From positions 2,896,613-2,960,612 of the forward strand of contig RPFO01000041.1 in the NCBI GenBank assembly GCA_009746045.1: a stretch of 64,000 nt of DNA. The letters are read 5' to 3'. Source of the stretch: Mesostigma viride (Eukaryota > Streptophyta > Mesostigmatophyceae > Mesostigmatales > Mesostigmataceae). A program made the translations under genes and the position numbers. The notes beneath the pieces are model-generated. The model ran no database searches and was not told the origin of the DNA. It saw only the letters and a program-made list of their open reading frames with translations. Shown piece after piece: positions 44,811-55,825 of the stretch. Position 1 is the stretch's first letter. Each line of letters starts with the position of its first letter.

Positions 44811-45464
44811 ATTTGCGCAGCAACTCGTCAGCAGAGCTTGTGAGCTCCTGGTCCTTGCCGGCTGGAATGACCCTAGGCTGCTGGCTAGCAACCTTTATCC
44901 TCACACCAGGCCTACGACCCTCGATAGGCTCGCCACTCTTCGTGACGACCAAGGTTCGTGTGTGAAGACGCTCGTTGCCTCGTTGAGCCCCGAGCTATAT
45001 GCAACCTCGTTCCATCCTTGTTCCTCGGTCATGAGCAACGCTGGGCAACGCTACATTGCCAGAGCCTCGTATCGCTGCCTTGCATCCTCGTTGCAGGCAG
45101 CATACAGGAATCTCTGGCTATCCTGTGTCTAGGACAGCACAGGACCTGCCACAGTCCTGCAAGGACTTACATCCTTGCAGACCTGCTGGCTGGCTACTGG
45201 CTTCTACTAGCCACAGTACCGTTGAGCCCTCAGTACACTGTGTCCTAGTCACGTGAGAGTACAGGCTAAGCCTGTGCAGGCACGGCCCGCCACGTGTCCT
45301 GTCCACTATGCCCTGAGTGTGCCCCGCCCTCGCCCACCGGTCGGCAGTACTTCGGGACTTGATAACTTTCTAGTCCCTTGTCTGTTCTAGGCGGTTGACA
45401 CGGCGTTGGAAAGGTCTCCTCAACCTGCATCCATCTAGCACATTGGTGCCCCAATATGCTAACT
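44811..45464 (-). repeat. 3' LTR of C
   Basis: On the minus strand AGTTAGCATATTGG..GCGCAAAT. A few substitutions separate it from 61844-62497. The start resembles the B LTR; the end does not. Confidence 0.92.
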
Positions 45465-46407
45465 CCAACCCTTTCTTGTTTTGGAGCTTGGACCAGCCTG
45501 AGAACCTATCAGCCACTGTCCCCACAATCCTTCAGACATCTGATCCCTCCCAGAGACCAGACCTGCCTTTTCTTTTGGAACCTGAGGTGCCTCCAAATAT
45601 TAGCTAGGCCTGCTCATTGGTTCAAAGGTTGCCCTCTGACCCACATGACATCCCAACCCTTTCTTTGGGAACCTGGTGTAGATTAAAGTTAGGTCTTCAC
45701 TTAGTCAGAGGAGTTTGGATAGAGGAGTCCATGAACGTACTATTGTGAGTTCCTGGTCATCCAGTTATCACAGGCGCCCGTTCATATGGCGCCCGCCACG
45801 GAGCCTCCTTTATCTTTTAAATCCTTCCAAAGACTGAGAGAGCCCTGACAAATGTTAGCCAACACATGGGGAGCCCATGTCCTCACTGAGGGATAAACTC
45901 AGGATTCATACATGCCAGGCTGAGGTCAGCTGGGGAATCGAACCCCACCCCATATCCTCCAGGTTTGGATCAGCTCCTGGAACTGAGCATCACAAACAAC
46001 AAGACATGACAATAACAAGATTATGTTTTAATATAAAGGAGTATAACCCATAGTGAGGCCCCTGGCAACCATGTCCAACATGGTCACACAACCAGGGATT
46101 TTATTAGCATATATGCAACAGGTTGGTTACAGAGAATATATACAAATGTACAGCAACCTGTTAGAGCCAACACTTGGGCTGCCCTTGCAGGGTCCATTCC
46201 ATGAAGACCCAAGGCCCAGTACAAAGTCCTTAAGACTCTTCTGCAGCTCCATGACAGAGCCAGGCGAAATTCTCAGCCAGGGGAGTGACTCCACCCTGAC
46301 CCCTGTCCAGCAGAGTGTGTCTGAACTCTGAAGGACCTGCTGTCAGCCACCACGTGGCTGCCCATGGCCCACTGGGATGCCTCCCACCTAGAGCAAGGCT
46401 GTTTGGT
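45465..46407 (-). promoter_or_regulatory. C 3' UTR with hairpin and PBS-complement
   Basis: On the minus strand: a GGCGCC hairpin (45773-45794), CAATAGTACG (45736-45745, complementary to the 10 bases after the 5' LTR) and the polypurine tract AAGAAAGGGTTGG next to the LTR. The layout is as in B although the flanking sequence has diverged. Confidence 0.65.
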
Positions 46408-48547
46408 CTACTCTGGCCCTCCCCCCTTGGAGGCCATGAGCCCACGAAGCAAAGGGTATTGCAGCTCAGCCTTCTCCTCCAGCTTGGTGAGAGCATCTGC
46501 AGGGTTGTCCACGCCAGCCACATGTTCAATGTTAGCTAAGCAAGACATTTCCTTGAGCAACAAATAATCAAGGTCCCTGCTCCTGGCCAGCTGCCTGTGC
46601 ACAAACTGCACCATGCCCATGCTGTCAGTTCTTACCAGTGTGTGCATCTGCAATCGACAGGAAGCCACTTGACATAGCTGGTAAAATAGCTCCCTCAAGT
46701 AAAGAGCAGTATGAAGCCCTTCACAGATTGCCCTGCACTCAGCAATGTCACTGCTGGGAGTTACCCTGTTTTGCAACCGACTGTACCAGCAGACCAGAGA
46801 GGACTGTTCCTGCACCAGGGATATTAATGCTGCTGCACGGCCCCTGACCCATTACAATTCGTTCAAGTGGCCCGCCGGAGCGGCTGTACAATTTTTCCCA
46901 GTGAGCGCGCTGCCAAGTGTACTTGTGGGCAAATTTTTAGGTGCCCCGTCACTTCGAGGTACTAAAAATTAGGCTACGGTACGAATTCAGCGAATTTCAG
47001 CGAATTCTCAGTCGAACCAAAGGAAGTGACGCCAACTACCAAAAAGTTTCCGTTACGAATTTTCAGCCCAACACTCGTGCAAAATGAAGTGACGGCAACT
47101 ACCAAAACGTTTCCGTTACGAATTTTCACTCCCACACGTTTGCACAAGAGGAAGTGACGGCAACTACCAAAAAGTTTCCGTTACGAATTTTCAGTCCCAC
47201 ACTTCGCGCAAATTTTAGTAGGGCTGCACGCAAGCTACCTTTCAAAATTTTGCGCTAGTATGGAACGCATTTCATTCGTCTGGAGGAACGCTGCCCGCCA
47301 ACTACCCCCGTTCAGAATGTTCCGCCGAAATTTACTTGAGATTTGGAAATCTGAACGTGCGCGCAAATTTTAGTAGGGCTGCACGCAAGCTACCTTTCAA
47401 AATTTTGCGCTAGTATGGAACGCAATTCATTCGTCCGGAGGAATGCTGCTCGTCAACTGCCCCCGTTCAGAAAGTTGCGCCGAACTTTACTTGAGATTTG
47501 GAAATCTGAACGTGCGGTTGGAGTTTCGCGGGGAAACCCAAGTTCCCTAGTAATTCACCAATGACGCGCTTCGAACACTTGCCCGCTAAAACCTAAGCAG
47601 CCGCTCCGGCTGGCCACTTAAACGAAACTTGATGCTGTGACCTTCCTACTATCCATAGAACTGTCCACATAGAGCATCATGTCAAAAGGCCTGTACAAAT
47701 CCAAAGGACCCAGCATGAGAGGGGGAGACATGCGAACAGCCTCTACCACTCTCTCAGCACCCACCTCAACCAGTTGGGAATCGGTCAACCGACTCAGGAC
47801 CAACAGGTCAGGAGCACAAATGCTGGCCAGCCATGCCAACATACCTCGTATTGTTGCACATCTGGCCTGGGTGATGGGCTCCTGCAAGGCATCTATGATC
47901 TGCTGAGGATAATCCTTACCACCCTCCAGCTGGATGGACCATGTACCCTGCTGATGTACCAAGGTCGCCTGCATTCCACAAAACACCATGGGCTCATTCT
48001 CAACCATGTACTGGATCTTACCCAGTTCAAACCGTTTCTGGATCCTGGCCAGAGTCAATTCTTGCCAAGTGGGATGGCCCAGGAGATGCAGATCATCACC
48101 ATGCAGGGAGGCAAATGCTGGCAGCCCCTCATAGCTACCCTGAAACAGACAAGGATCAACTGGAGAGACTGAGAGACCACAGACAGACCTGAGGTACTTC
48201 TCCAAGCTCTTCCTCCAGATGATGGGACTCGATCTAAGGCCTTCCACGCCTTTGAGAATCCTCAAATACCTCGTCTTCAGCTCTGCCCTCCACACTGCAG
48301 GCACCTTAACAAAGAAAGGGGGTATTGTGCGCCAAGTATCCTGTGCTTCCTGCTGATCACCCTTAAGAAAAGCCCTCTTGAAATCTACCAACACAGAGCT
48401 ATAGGGTATCCCCTTCTGCAGAAAAGACAAGTAAATGCACAACAAAATCCTCCATGTATCATGCAGCATCCCTGGTGTGTAAAGCTCCTCATCTGCTAAC
48501 TGTCCAGTGCCATGGTACTCAGTCACAACTGGTCTAACATGTGGCAC
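46408..48547 (-). pseudogene. element C RT and RNase H, interrupted
   Basis: From 48547 the frame reads PHVRPVVTEYHG, VDFKRAFLKGD and SLHGDDLHLLG (RT), then LYVDSSMDSRKVT (RNase H start), where the 785-bp TIR element (46850-47634) cuts in. RNase H resumes at GRAAALIS and ends after VDNPADALTKL. Its upstream frame (48534-50783) is separated by a 4-bp CTAG insertion near 48549-48552 relative to B. Confidence 0.88.
46850..47634 (-). mobile_element. 785-bp TIR element, copy 2 (in C RNase H)
   Basis: Same length and orientation as copy 1, with a few substitutions. The empty site can be read from element B (CTGACCTCTGTGACC). Around the insertion no target duplication is visible and about one base appears lost. 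Confidence 0.88.
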
Positions 48548-50783
48548 CTAGCTGCACGCCATCTACCTCCTTGAGCTTGAGGACAAACATCAACCTGAGC
48601 AGCTGGTGATCCTCAGGGAGGACATCCACAGGTTCTGCACAGTTGGCAACTATCCACTCATGCCCAGAAGCAACAAAGCCAAGAGTCCATGCCTTAGCCA
48701 TCTTGGGGCTTTGCATCATCTCCACTAGCTTGCGCCAAGGTACAGGACTCGTTCCTGGGATCTGGTACCTCTGCACACCCAACTCACGTGGGTCAAACGT
48801 AGTAGGGAGGATCAGCAGGTCCCCAGCAATGGGCTCCTTTGTATCAGGACCCTCTGCCTCTAGACCCCTCACAGCCCTTACAGCCACACTAAGACCCTGG
48901 GAGTAGCGATATCTCTGCAAGGGAAGGCGGCCCTGCCCCTCTAATGCTAGCTCCTCAGAGGATATCCTCACCCCTGGTAAGCACAAGAAGTTCTGACCTA
49001 GAATGGCAGGCCCCTGATACCCTTCAACCACACTGAACGTGGTGGGCACCCCCAGGATAGGCACACTCACTTCTCCCAAGATCTTCATGGACACATTCCC
49101 AGAGAAATCAGACACAGCTAGGCAGCTAGGGGATGACCACTGCAAGCCTGCAGCATCCTCTACCCTTAGAATGGACACCTGTGAGTTGGTATCCACTTCT
49201 AGTGCTGGTGCCCCACATGACCCCCATCCCGTGAGCTTAGATACCTTGGGATCACGCTTGCTGTTCTGCAGAGCTCGAATGATGTCCGCCATAAGCAGCC
49301 CCCTGGACTGTGGTGCAGCCCTGGCCACCTCTGGCCTTGTGACAGACGTCTCAGCAGACTCCTGCTCACCCTCATCCATCCAGGACAGACCATAATCCAA
49401 GCATGGTGGGTTAGCATCTGCTGCCTGGCTCTCATCCTGCTCATCTCCCTCCAAGGGAGGATCAGGGCCGTCTTCAGGCCAGATTGCAGTTGGCCTTCTC
49501 TCCTTGACGTGAGCCCAGGATAGCCTGTACACGTGCTTGGGATTACTCTCCAAAGCCACCAGACAAGAATGGTTAGCTTCCTCAACATGGGTTACCTGCC
49601 CATCTTGCCACTTGCCACGCTTGCCTGGTAATGACGGTTCCTTCCACATCCTGACCCTCAGTCCCACCTGGGGCCTCAGCATTTTCCAACCCTTGTCCTT
49701 ACGCCTCAATCTGGAAAACACCCTGTCTGCCTTCTTCAGGCAGGCTGCCACCACGTCCTGTGATAGCATACCAAACTGCAATGCCAGGGGAGAGACTGCC
49801 ACACCATCATAGTAATAGGTTACCCTGTGGTTAAGCTGCTCCTCAATCCCCTTACACCAAGCTGCTTTCTCTAGAGCTGATGCCACAACAGGCACACTCC
49901 TAGCTGCTAGCACCACTGTTTTTACTTCACGTATAGATCTCTCTACAGCTCCCTGCTGCCCATGGCATTCCCTAGGGACCACTACCAACTTACACGGAAG
50001 CTGGTCAGCCAGCTTGATCAAGCAGTCAAACTGCAAGTCAGCTTGCACCTTGGTGTACACCCCAAAGCCTGGCAACAAAGACTGGAGACCCATCAACAGC
50101 TGATGCTCCTGCATTCCAGGAAGAATGGTCAGCAACCTATATCTGCTAAACCTATCCACCCCCACCAACAGATACATGCCCCTGATGTGTTGGATGTCCA
50201 CCTGGATATCCCCCCGCTCTCTAGCAGGCTCTCTGGCATGGGACTGTGGGAGGCGAACAGCATTCTCCTGACAGACACAATTCTGAGCAGCTGCACTGCA
50301 GGCCTCTAGCAAAGGCTCCTTGCCAATCTTCCAAGCAAACATCTCTGCCTGCTTAGAGTGGCCAAAGATATGGTGTAGAGTGTTTCCAGCCTGAGCATAG
50401 CTCAACCCCCTGTCAGCCTGGCTGCACAGAGAGGAACGTGACAAAGACTGTGTGCTTGGGATAGCACGACCCACCTGCTGTTCTCTTGCTCCAGGGACCT
50501 CCTCCAAGGTAGCTCGGCTCCCAGAGCCAGCCCCGGTTCCCACAGAAGCTGCAGGCCCTTCCAGTCTGGCGGCTTGACTCCCAGAGTCAACCCCAGCAAC
50601 TGGAGACCCTGCACCTGCCACAGGCACAGGGAATTCCACTGCTGCAGCAGCGTTATTGCAATCATTGAGTGGAAGCACCTCATCATTCCCAACCCCTTGC
50701 TGCTGCACAAGAGGGACACCCCCATTACTATGTACAACTGTTCGTCCCACTAGGGGAGATTGACTATTTACAGGGGACAACAT
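48534..50783 (-). pseudogene. element C pol: integrase, protease-like domain, start of RT
   Basis: A 749-residue frame begins with a Gly/Ala-rich linker (1-120). Integrase follows: LHHIFGH and CVC finger at about 130-165, D in QVDIQHIRG, D in VQADLQFD, E in GAVERSIREVK, and a basic tail GKRGKWQDG with HVYRLSWAHVK. After an acidic spacer comes the retropepsin-like domain (EVDTNSQVSIL, MKILGEVSVPILG, GPAILGQNFLC). The RT N-terminus follows (LRLMFVLKLKEVDGV) and the frame ends at the 4-bp insertion. The single open frame proves the IN before PR order is not an artefact of frameshifts. The frame is in phase with gag across one UGA. Confidence 0.9.
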
Positions 50784-50792
50784 CTCCAGTCA
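50784..50792 (-). promoter_or_regulatory. in-frame UGA between gag and pol of C
   Basis: Gag ends GGT AAG CCA TGA and continues in phase CTG GAG ATG into pol. UGA followed by C is a leaky context, so readthrough could produce Gag-Pol. Reinitiation at the ATG nine bases on is the alternative. Confidence 0.5.
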
Positions 50793-51330
50793 TGGCTTAC
50801 CCACCTGGCCAGAGCCTGCTCCAGCAGACTTGGCCTGGTCTGGGCAGTCACGTCGCCAATGACCCGTCCTGCCACATCCAAAGCACTTGTCATCCTTCCC
50901 AGCAGCAGCCTTCTTCAGGCCACCCTGGTTCTGGCTGCTCTGACTGGCCTGGGTGCCCTGGCCCTGGCTCTTGCCTTGCCCTTGGCCACCCTTGTTCTGC
51001 TGACCACACTGGCGACCACCAGCCTGCTGCTGACCCTTGCCTTTGGATCCCTGCTGCTGGCCCTTGCCACCCTGGTTACCATTCTGCCTGCGCCTGTTAG
51101 CCCTCTGACGCCTACTAGGTCTGGTTTCTCCCTGAGCACCCTGCCCAGGGGCGTCACCATGGACCTGATGAGCGGAGGCTGAAGGGGCACCAGTCACCTG
51201 GATTGCCTTGCAAGCAGCATTGTCAGATGGACGGATATTGAAAATAACCTTTTGCAAGGCTGGCCACGTCCCATCTGTCTGATCAGCAAACATCCTAGCT
51301 GCATTTTTCCCATCCACACTCAGCCCCATG
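50790..51330 (-). CDS. element C gag, C-terminal part
   Basis: It continues gag from 59815 after element D (junction DRM / GLSVDGK). It contains an Arg/Lys-Gln-Gly-rich nucleic-acid-binding region and a zinc knuckle CFGCGRTGHWRRDC (CX2CX4HX4C). It ends in the UGA at 50790-50792. Confidence 0.85.
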
Positions 51331-51787
51331 AGTTAGATGAGATGCTTAGGCTGACACACGGATTTCCGGCCTGCGCGCCGCGTATTGCCTACCGCGGCTG
51401 AGCGGGACACCTCAGTACAGTACGGCAGGGTGTACGGTACTGAGGTGTCATGTGGACCGATGTGCGGTTAGTGCCAGACTGTGCCTAGACTCTAGCTCGA
51501 CCCGCCAGACCCGGGTTATCCGGTTCTGGACGGGCCGAGTGTAGTTGATGCTAGTGACGTGGTCGCATGGCATTGCAGTGTACAGTTGTCCACTGGTCGT
51601 GTGCTGCAGGTAGCACCGCCATAGGCATATAGGCGTAGCACTGGGGAGTGCCACAGCACCCGAGTTTGCCCAGACGTTCCATTCTGAGCTCTCAGCTTCC
51701 ATTGCTCTCTCATTGTATTATTGTAATACAATCATCATTCGCTCTCAGCTTTCGCAGTTGTTCGTCGTCCCTAGTCTCCATCCAACT
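51331..51787 (+). repeat. 5' LTR of D
   Basis: AGTTAGATGAG..CCATCCAACT. The exact CCATG duplication fixes these ends, so AGTT..AACT termini are certain for this element. Confidence 0.95.
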
Positions 51788-51799
51788 TGGACTGAAAAG
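51788..51799 (+). promoter_or_regulatory. putative primer-binding site of D
   Basis: TGGACTGAAAAG abuts the LTR. It could pair with a tRNA ending CAGTCCA. It is also complementary over 11 bases to TTTTCAGTCCA at 59223-59233 in the 3' UTR. Confidence 0.55.
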
Positions 51800-51832
51800 T
51801 TCGATATTTTTTTTACAAGCAAAAAAAAAGAT

Positions 51833-52544
51833 ATGGCTTCCAACAACGGCAACAACGGCAACAACAACAAGGGGAAGGCGCCTGCCAGGCGCACCTCACC
51901 CCGCCTTTCGCCGGAGGGCACGCCCTCCACCAACGATGCGAGGGTGACGCCCAACGTCACCTTCCGCACGGTGGTCGCTGACCAACCCAGGCGTCGGGGC
52001 CCGCAGGTGGGGCCCGGCGCCCGGGGATGGCGAGCGGTCGTCCGTTTGCCATAGGCGGTTCGTCCGCCATGGCACCTGGGGGGCAGGTCCCCCGGGCACG
52101 CAATGCCCCCGTCGCAGGTGACGGGGGTCGTGAGCGGAGTGATTCCTCCGAGGAGGATGGCGAGGTGCAGCCTGCGAGGCCTCGGCCTTCGCTTGAGCTT
52201 TCGTCGCAGACACCTGCGACGTCTGGCAACCTTTCCGTGGGCCGACAGATGGCCATCATGGACATTGACCGGTATGGGGAACATGTTCCGCCCCCGGTCG
52301 CGTTCGGGCGCCCCCCCATTTTCTCCCCATTGGGGAGGACGACATCCCCGCGTTCATTTCGATGAACGGCCGGATCTTACGTCAACGTTTTCAGATGCTT
52401 CCAGATGAGGAGATGCACGCGATAGAGGTTCATCGGGTACAAACGCTGGTCGAGGGGCGGCTGAGGATGCAGTTCTCTGGTTCAGGTGGCAGTTTGGCTG
52501 TACTGTTTCGCCAATCGGCCGAGGCACAATCCCGGCACTGTTGA
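51833..52544 (+). pseudogene. element D ORF0 (frameshifted)
   Basis: From ATG 51833 (MASNNGNNG) the signal moves between frames near 52030 and 52340: an Asn/Gly/Pro-rich start, then GQVPRARNAPVAG, a Ser/Glu acidic patch, and AIEVHRVQTLVEGRLRMQFS before a stop at 52544. Position matches ORF0 of B and C, but sequence similarity is not evident to me. Confidence 0.5.
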
Positions 52545-52679
52545 TCAGTGGGCGTCCAGGCAGCGCCAGAGAGAGGCGCTGCGCGTGGTCGCCCGACAGG
52601 AGATCCGCTGACTCCGTTGGGGCCGTGGCCCCAAGTCACGCCAGTTGGCTGGGGCCCGGATAGGCGTGAGGCGGCTGCG

Positions 52680-54602
52680 ATGCCGCCTGCGACGGAGCGC
52701 GGGGCGGCAGACGCCCCCAACACGCCCATGGGTGGTGAAGCCACCCAGGACCCTCTGGCAGGTCAGAGGGTCCAACCTCAGCCGCAGGCTCCCCCGCCCA
52801 GCGTGGGGGGCCAGGTGGCTGAGGAGGCCACCGGGGTCGCAGGGACCCCGGCGGCGACACAAGCGCCCGGGGTCGCAGGGACCCCGGCAGCGACGCCGGC
52901 GCCTCCGGCGCTGGCGGGGGATGCAGCCCCCATGGAGGGTGTCACGGGCACCTCCAGCGGCTCTGGGGGGCAGGCCCCCTCTAGCCGCAACAAGGACAAG
53001 CCCTGGCAGGGCCGGAGGGGCCCAGGGTCCCACCGCAGGGCAGCAACCAGCACTGCTGGAGGGCGACCTGGAAGGTCGCGACTTCATCACCCTGGTGATG
53101 AGGCCGTGTGGCGTGCCATACAGACAGCCACAGCCTCCTTCCGTGGGCTGGCCGACAGGAGCCAGCAGATGCACGTCGCGGAGGCGGGCAGCCTGGTGTG
53201 TGCAATCATCACGCACATCCTGGGCCTGCCCAACCTCCAAGCAGGGCACACGCAGGGTGTGCGACGACCTGCTGCCTGCCCTGCAGGCTCTCCTCTCAGG
53301 GAGGAGGGTGCAGGGCAGCAGGGTGCGTCTGGTGCGTCTGGAGCTCCTGCACAACGCCATCCTGAAGGGGCGGGTAGGTGGCTGCCTACCTGGCTGCATC
53401 ATGATCTTACTAACCCTACTGACGATGACGTGTCTCTCTCTCCCACCTTTCATGACTGGGAGGAGGCCCGCAGCAGGAGGCGGGAAGTCACACATACTCA
53501 CACCCCCACCCAGCCCACCTCTATGTTGTCTAACCCTCCTACACAGCCCATGTTTGCCCATCCTGCTCAGCTCACTCAAGTAGCACTTCCCTCTCAGCAG
53601 GTCTCTCCTGTGAATGCTGCAGCAGCAACACCATCTCCCCCTGCATCCCCCTCCAGGTTGCCCACTTACAATGAAAACCGTCCTGTGGATAGGATTAATG
53701 TCAGGGGGCTGCCTGAGGGGTATACTAGGGAGCAGGGGAATCATGCACTTCTCTCTCTTCAGCTGGCTAGGGAGGAACTGAATGTCAAGAATTGGTTTGG
53801 ATCTCTCATGCAGGGGGATTTTACCATCAGTCCTCTCTCAGATTCAGAATCTCATTCTTGTCTTCCAGCGTAGGTATCCCAAGTGGCAGGACACGCAGGC
53901 TAGGGCAGTTTGGGAGGCTTTCATGAAGGAGCTAACTGACCTCCTCTCCACCCCCTCATCTGTGGACATTATGGGGCATTCAGGTGGGTAGAGGAATACA
54001 GGGTCACATCAGTGGACTATGTGGCTGAGACAAAGAAATATGAGCTAGCCATCAAAGCACGTCCTGATGTCCAGCAGCTAGATCACAAGTTCTTGCTGCG
54101 TTCCTTCCTTGAGAAACTCAAACTTGACAAAAACACCTACGCTATGCTTGCAACAGGAATGGCAAAGTACTGGGAGGACATGAAGGAGGCATTGGATTAT
54201 ATCAAGCTGGCCTTGGCTCCCCTTAGCCAGGGGGCCATGGGCACCTCTGTAAAGAGGGTCAGGGGGGAAGAGAGGGAGGAGGAGGATAGGGAGAGGGAAG
54301 ACAGGAGCAAGAGACCTGTCACTATGGCAGAAGTCAAGTCCCTGCTGGGACAAATGTTTAAGGGCAAGGGCAAGGGCAAGGGCAAGGGCAAGGGCAAGGG
54401 CAGGGGCTGGGGCAAGGGCAAGGGTAAGGGGCAGTCTCCCTCCAAGGGGGGCAGCTCCAGCAACAACAACAACAACAGCAACAGCAACAACAACAACAAC
54501 AACAAAACAACAACAACAACAACAACAACAATAACAACAACAACAACAAGAAGCAGGACAAGGAGGACAAGTCTTCTCAGCGGTGCACCCGCTGTGGCAT
54601 GA
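52680..54602 (+). pseudogene. element D gag
   Basis: A long Pro/Ala/Gly-rich N-terminal region from ATG 52680 (MPPATERGA) is followed by the Gag core. The core shifts frame near 53835 and 53985 (RYPKWQDTQARAVWEAFMKE, then KKYELAIKARPDVQQLDH). A Lys-Gly repeat (KGKGKG) and Asn-rich repeats follow. In the AAC repeat near 54505 an extra A moves the frame, and the zinc knuckle CTRCGMKYHLRPTC is read in the pol frame. The apparent ATGA stop/start overlap at 54599 results from this shift. Confidence 0.75.
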
Positions 54603-55825
54603 AGTACCACCTGCGGCCCACCTGCCGCAAGAACGTGGACGAGCTGGGGCATTTGGACGTCCTGTGCCACAAGTGCCACGGGCCGCCCCACGGTGACCCC
54701 AAGGACTGCAAGCGGCCTCCTTACGGCAAGAAGTGTGAGTCTCCCTCTCATGCTGGCTTGAGTGTGCCTGCTTCACCTCTTTCATCTGCATGCCCCACTG
54801 TCAGAGCAGTGAGCAGTTCTGGAAAGGTGCTACAGCTGGTTTCAGAAGATTATGTCTCTAAACCAACCTTCACATCTATGGTTCCCAAGGTGTGCAGAGT
54901 GTCCCCAGCAGAGGATGCTCAGATCAGTTTTCAGGAGCTTGCTTTGCAGTTGCATTTCCTTTATGGGCATGAAGTGAGTGCAGAGGTGGTGGCAGCAGCA
55001 ATAGGGGGGGCAGCACTCAGACGTGCATGCCAGGTGGTCAGATCCCACTGCCAGCATTGTCAGTTCAATGCACCCAAACCCCCTAAGTGGCATGTAGCTA
55101 CCCCACCTAAGAGCAAGGGCAGGGTGGTAGGAGATGTCTTTCATATCAAAGGACAATCTTACTTGGCACTTAAAGATGCATGGTCAAGGTACACAACCAT
55201 TGAACCATTACCTGGAATGGACAAGACACAGTTGCTCAGGGCTCTCTTGATTGCTCAGGCCAGGTACTACCCTGTGGAGGCATTGTTACTGGATCAGCAG
55301 TTCACGTGTCTTGCCAATGAACCAGGGTGTGAGGCTATTGATCTGGCTGGGCTAGAAGATCATGAGAGGCAAGGCATTATTGAAAGGGCCATCAGGTCCA
55401 TTAAAACCCTTGTAGCCAAAGAAGATGGCAATCTGCTGGCTGACAGTGGGTCATATGCTGACAGAGCTCTGTGGTCCACCAGGTTGTGCCAAGTCCTCAA
55501 CAGGAGGCCACTCATGAAAACCCCACAAGGGGTGGTCATTACACCAGATGGATTGCATGCAGGCATTTATCCACCTGAGGTACTAGCCCTATACAACGCA
55601 CAGCGAGCACAGACAGCTAGCAGGTTAGCTGTCAAGGATGCAAAGCATCCACGTCCCACCTTCAGAGAAGGGGATCAGGTCCTATTCTACAAGGAGTCGG
55701 GACTAGGCAAGGTGGGTACCTGGCATGGGCCAGCCACCATCCTAAAGTTTAACACCACTGGCAGGACAGTGTTAGTTAAACACAATGACACGGGAAAATT
55801 CACAGGTGTTCACCTCACAGGATGA
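54540..55825 (+). pseudogene. element D zinc knuckle and integrase
   Basis: The gag-type zinc knuckle (CTRCGMKYHLRPTC) and a second Cys/His cluster are followed by integrase: LHFLYGH and HCQHC finger, D in VVGDVFHIKG, D in LLLDQQFTC, E in GIIERAIRSIK, then a basic C-terminal segment (REGDQVLFYKE, GTWHGPATIL). It ends at a stop at 55823-55825 where the protease frame begins with overlapping ATGA. Confidence 0.85.

Noticed and set aside
54360-54550. Poly-Cys/Val/Leu reading frames on the minus strand
   Set aside because: Mirror of AAC and GGCAAG simple repeats in D gag.
54599-54602. ATGA stop/start overlap as a translational coupling site in D
   Set aside because: The zinc knuckle upstream is already in the second frame, so the overlap follows from a shift in the AAC repeat.
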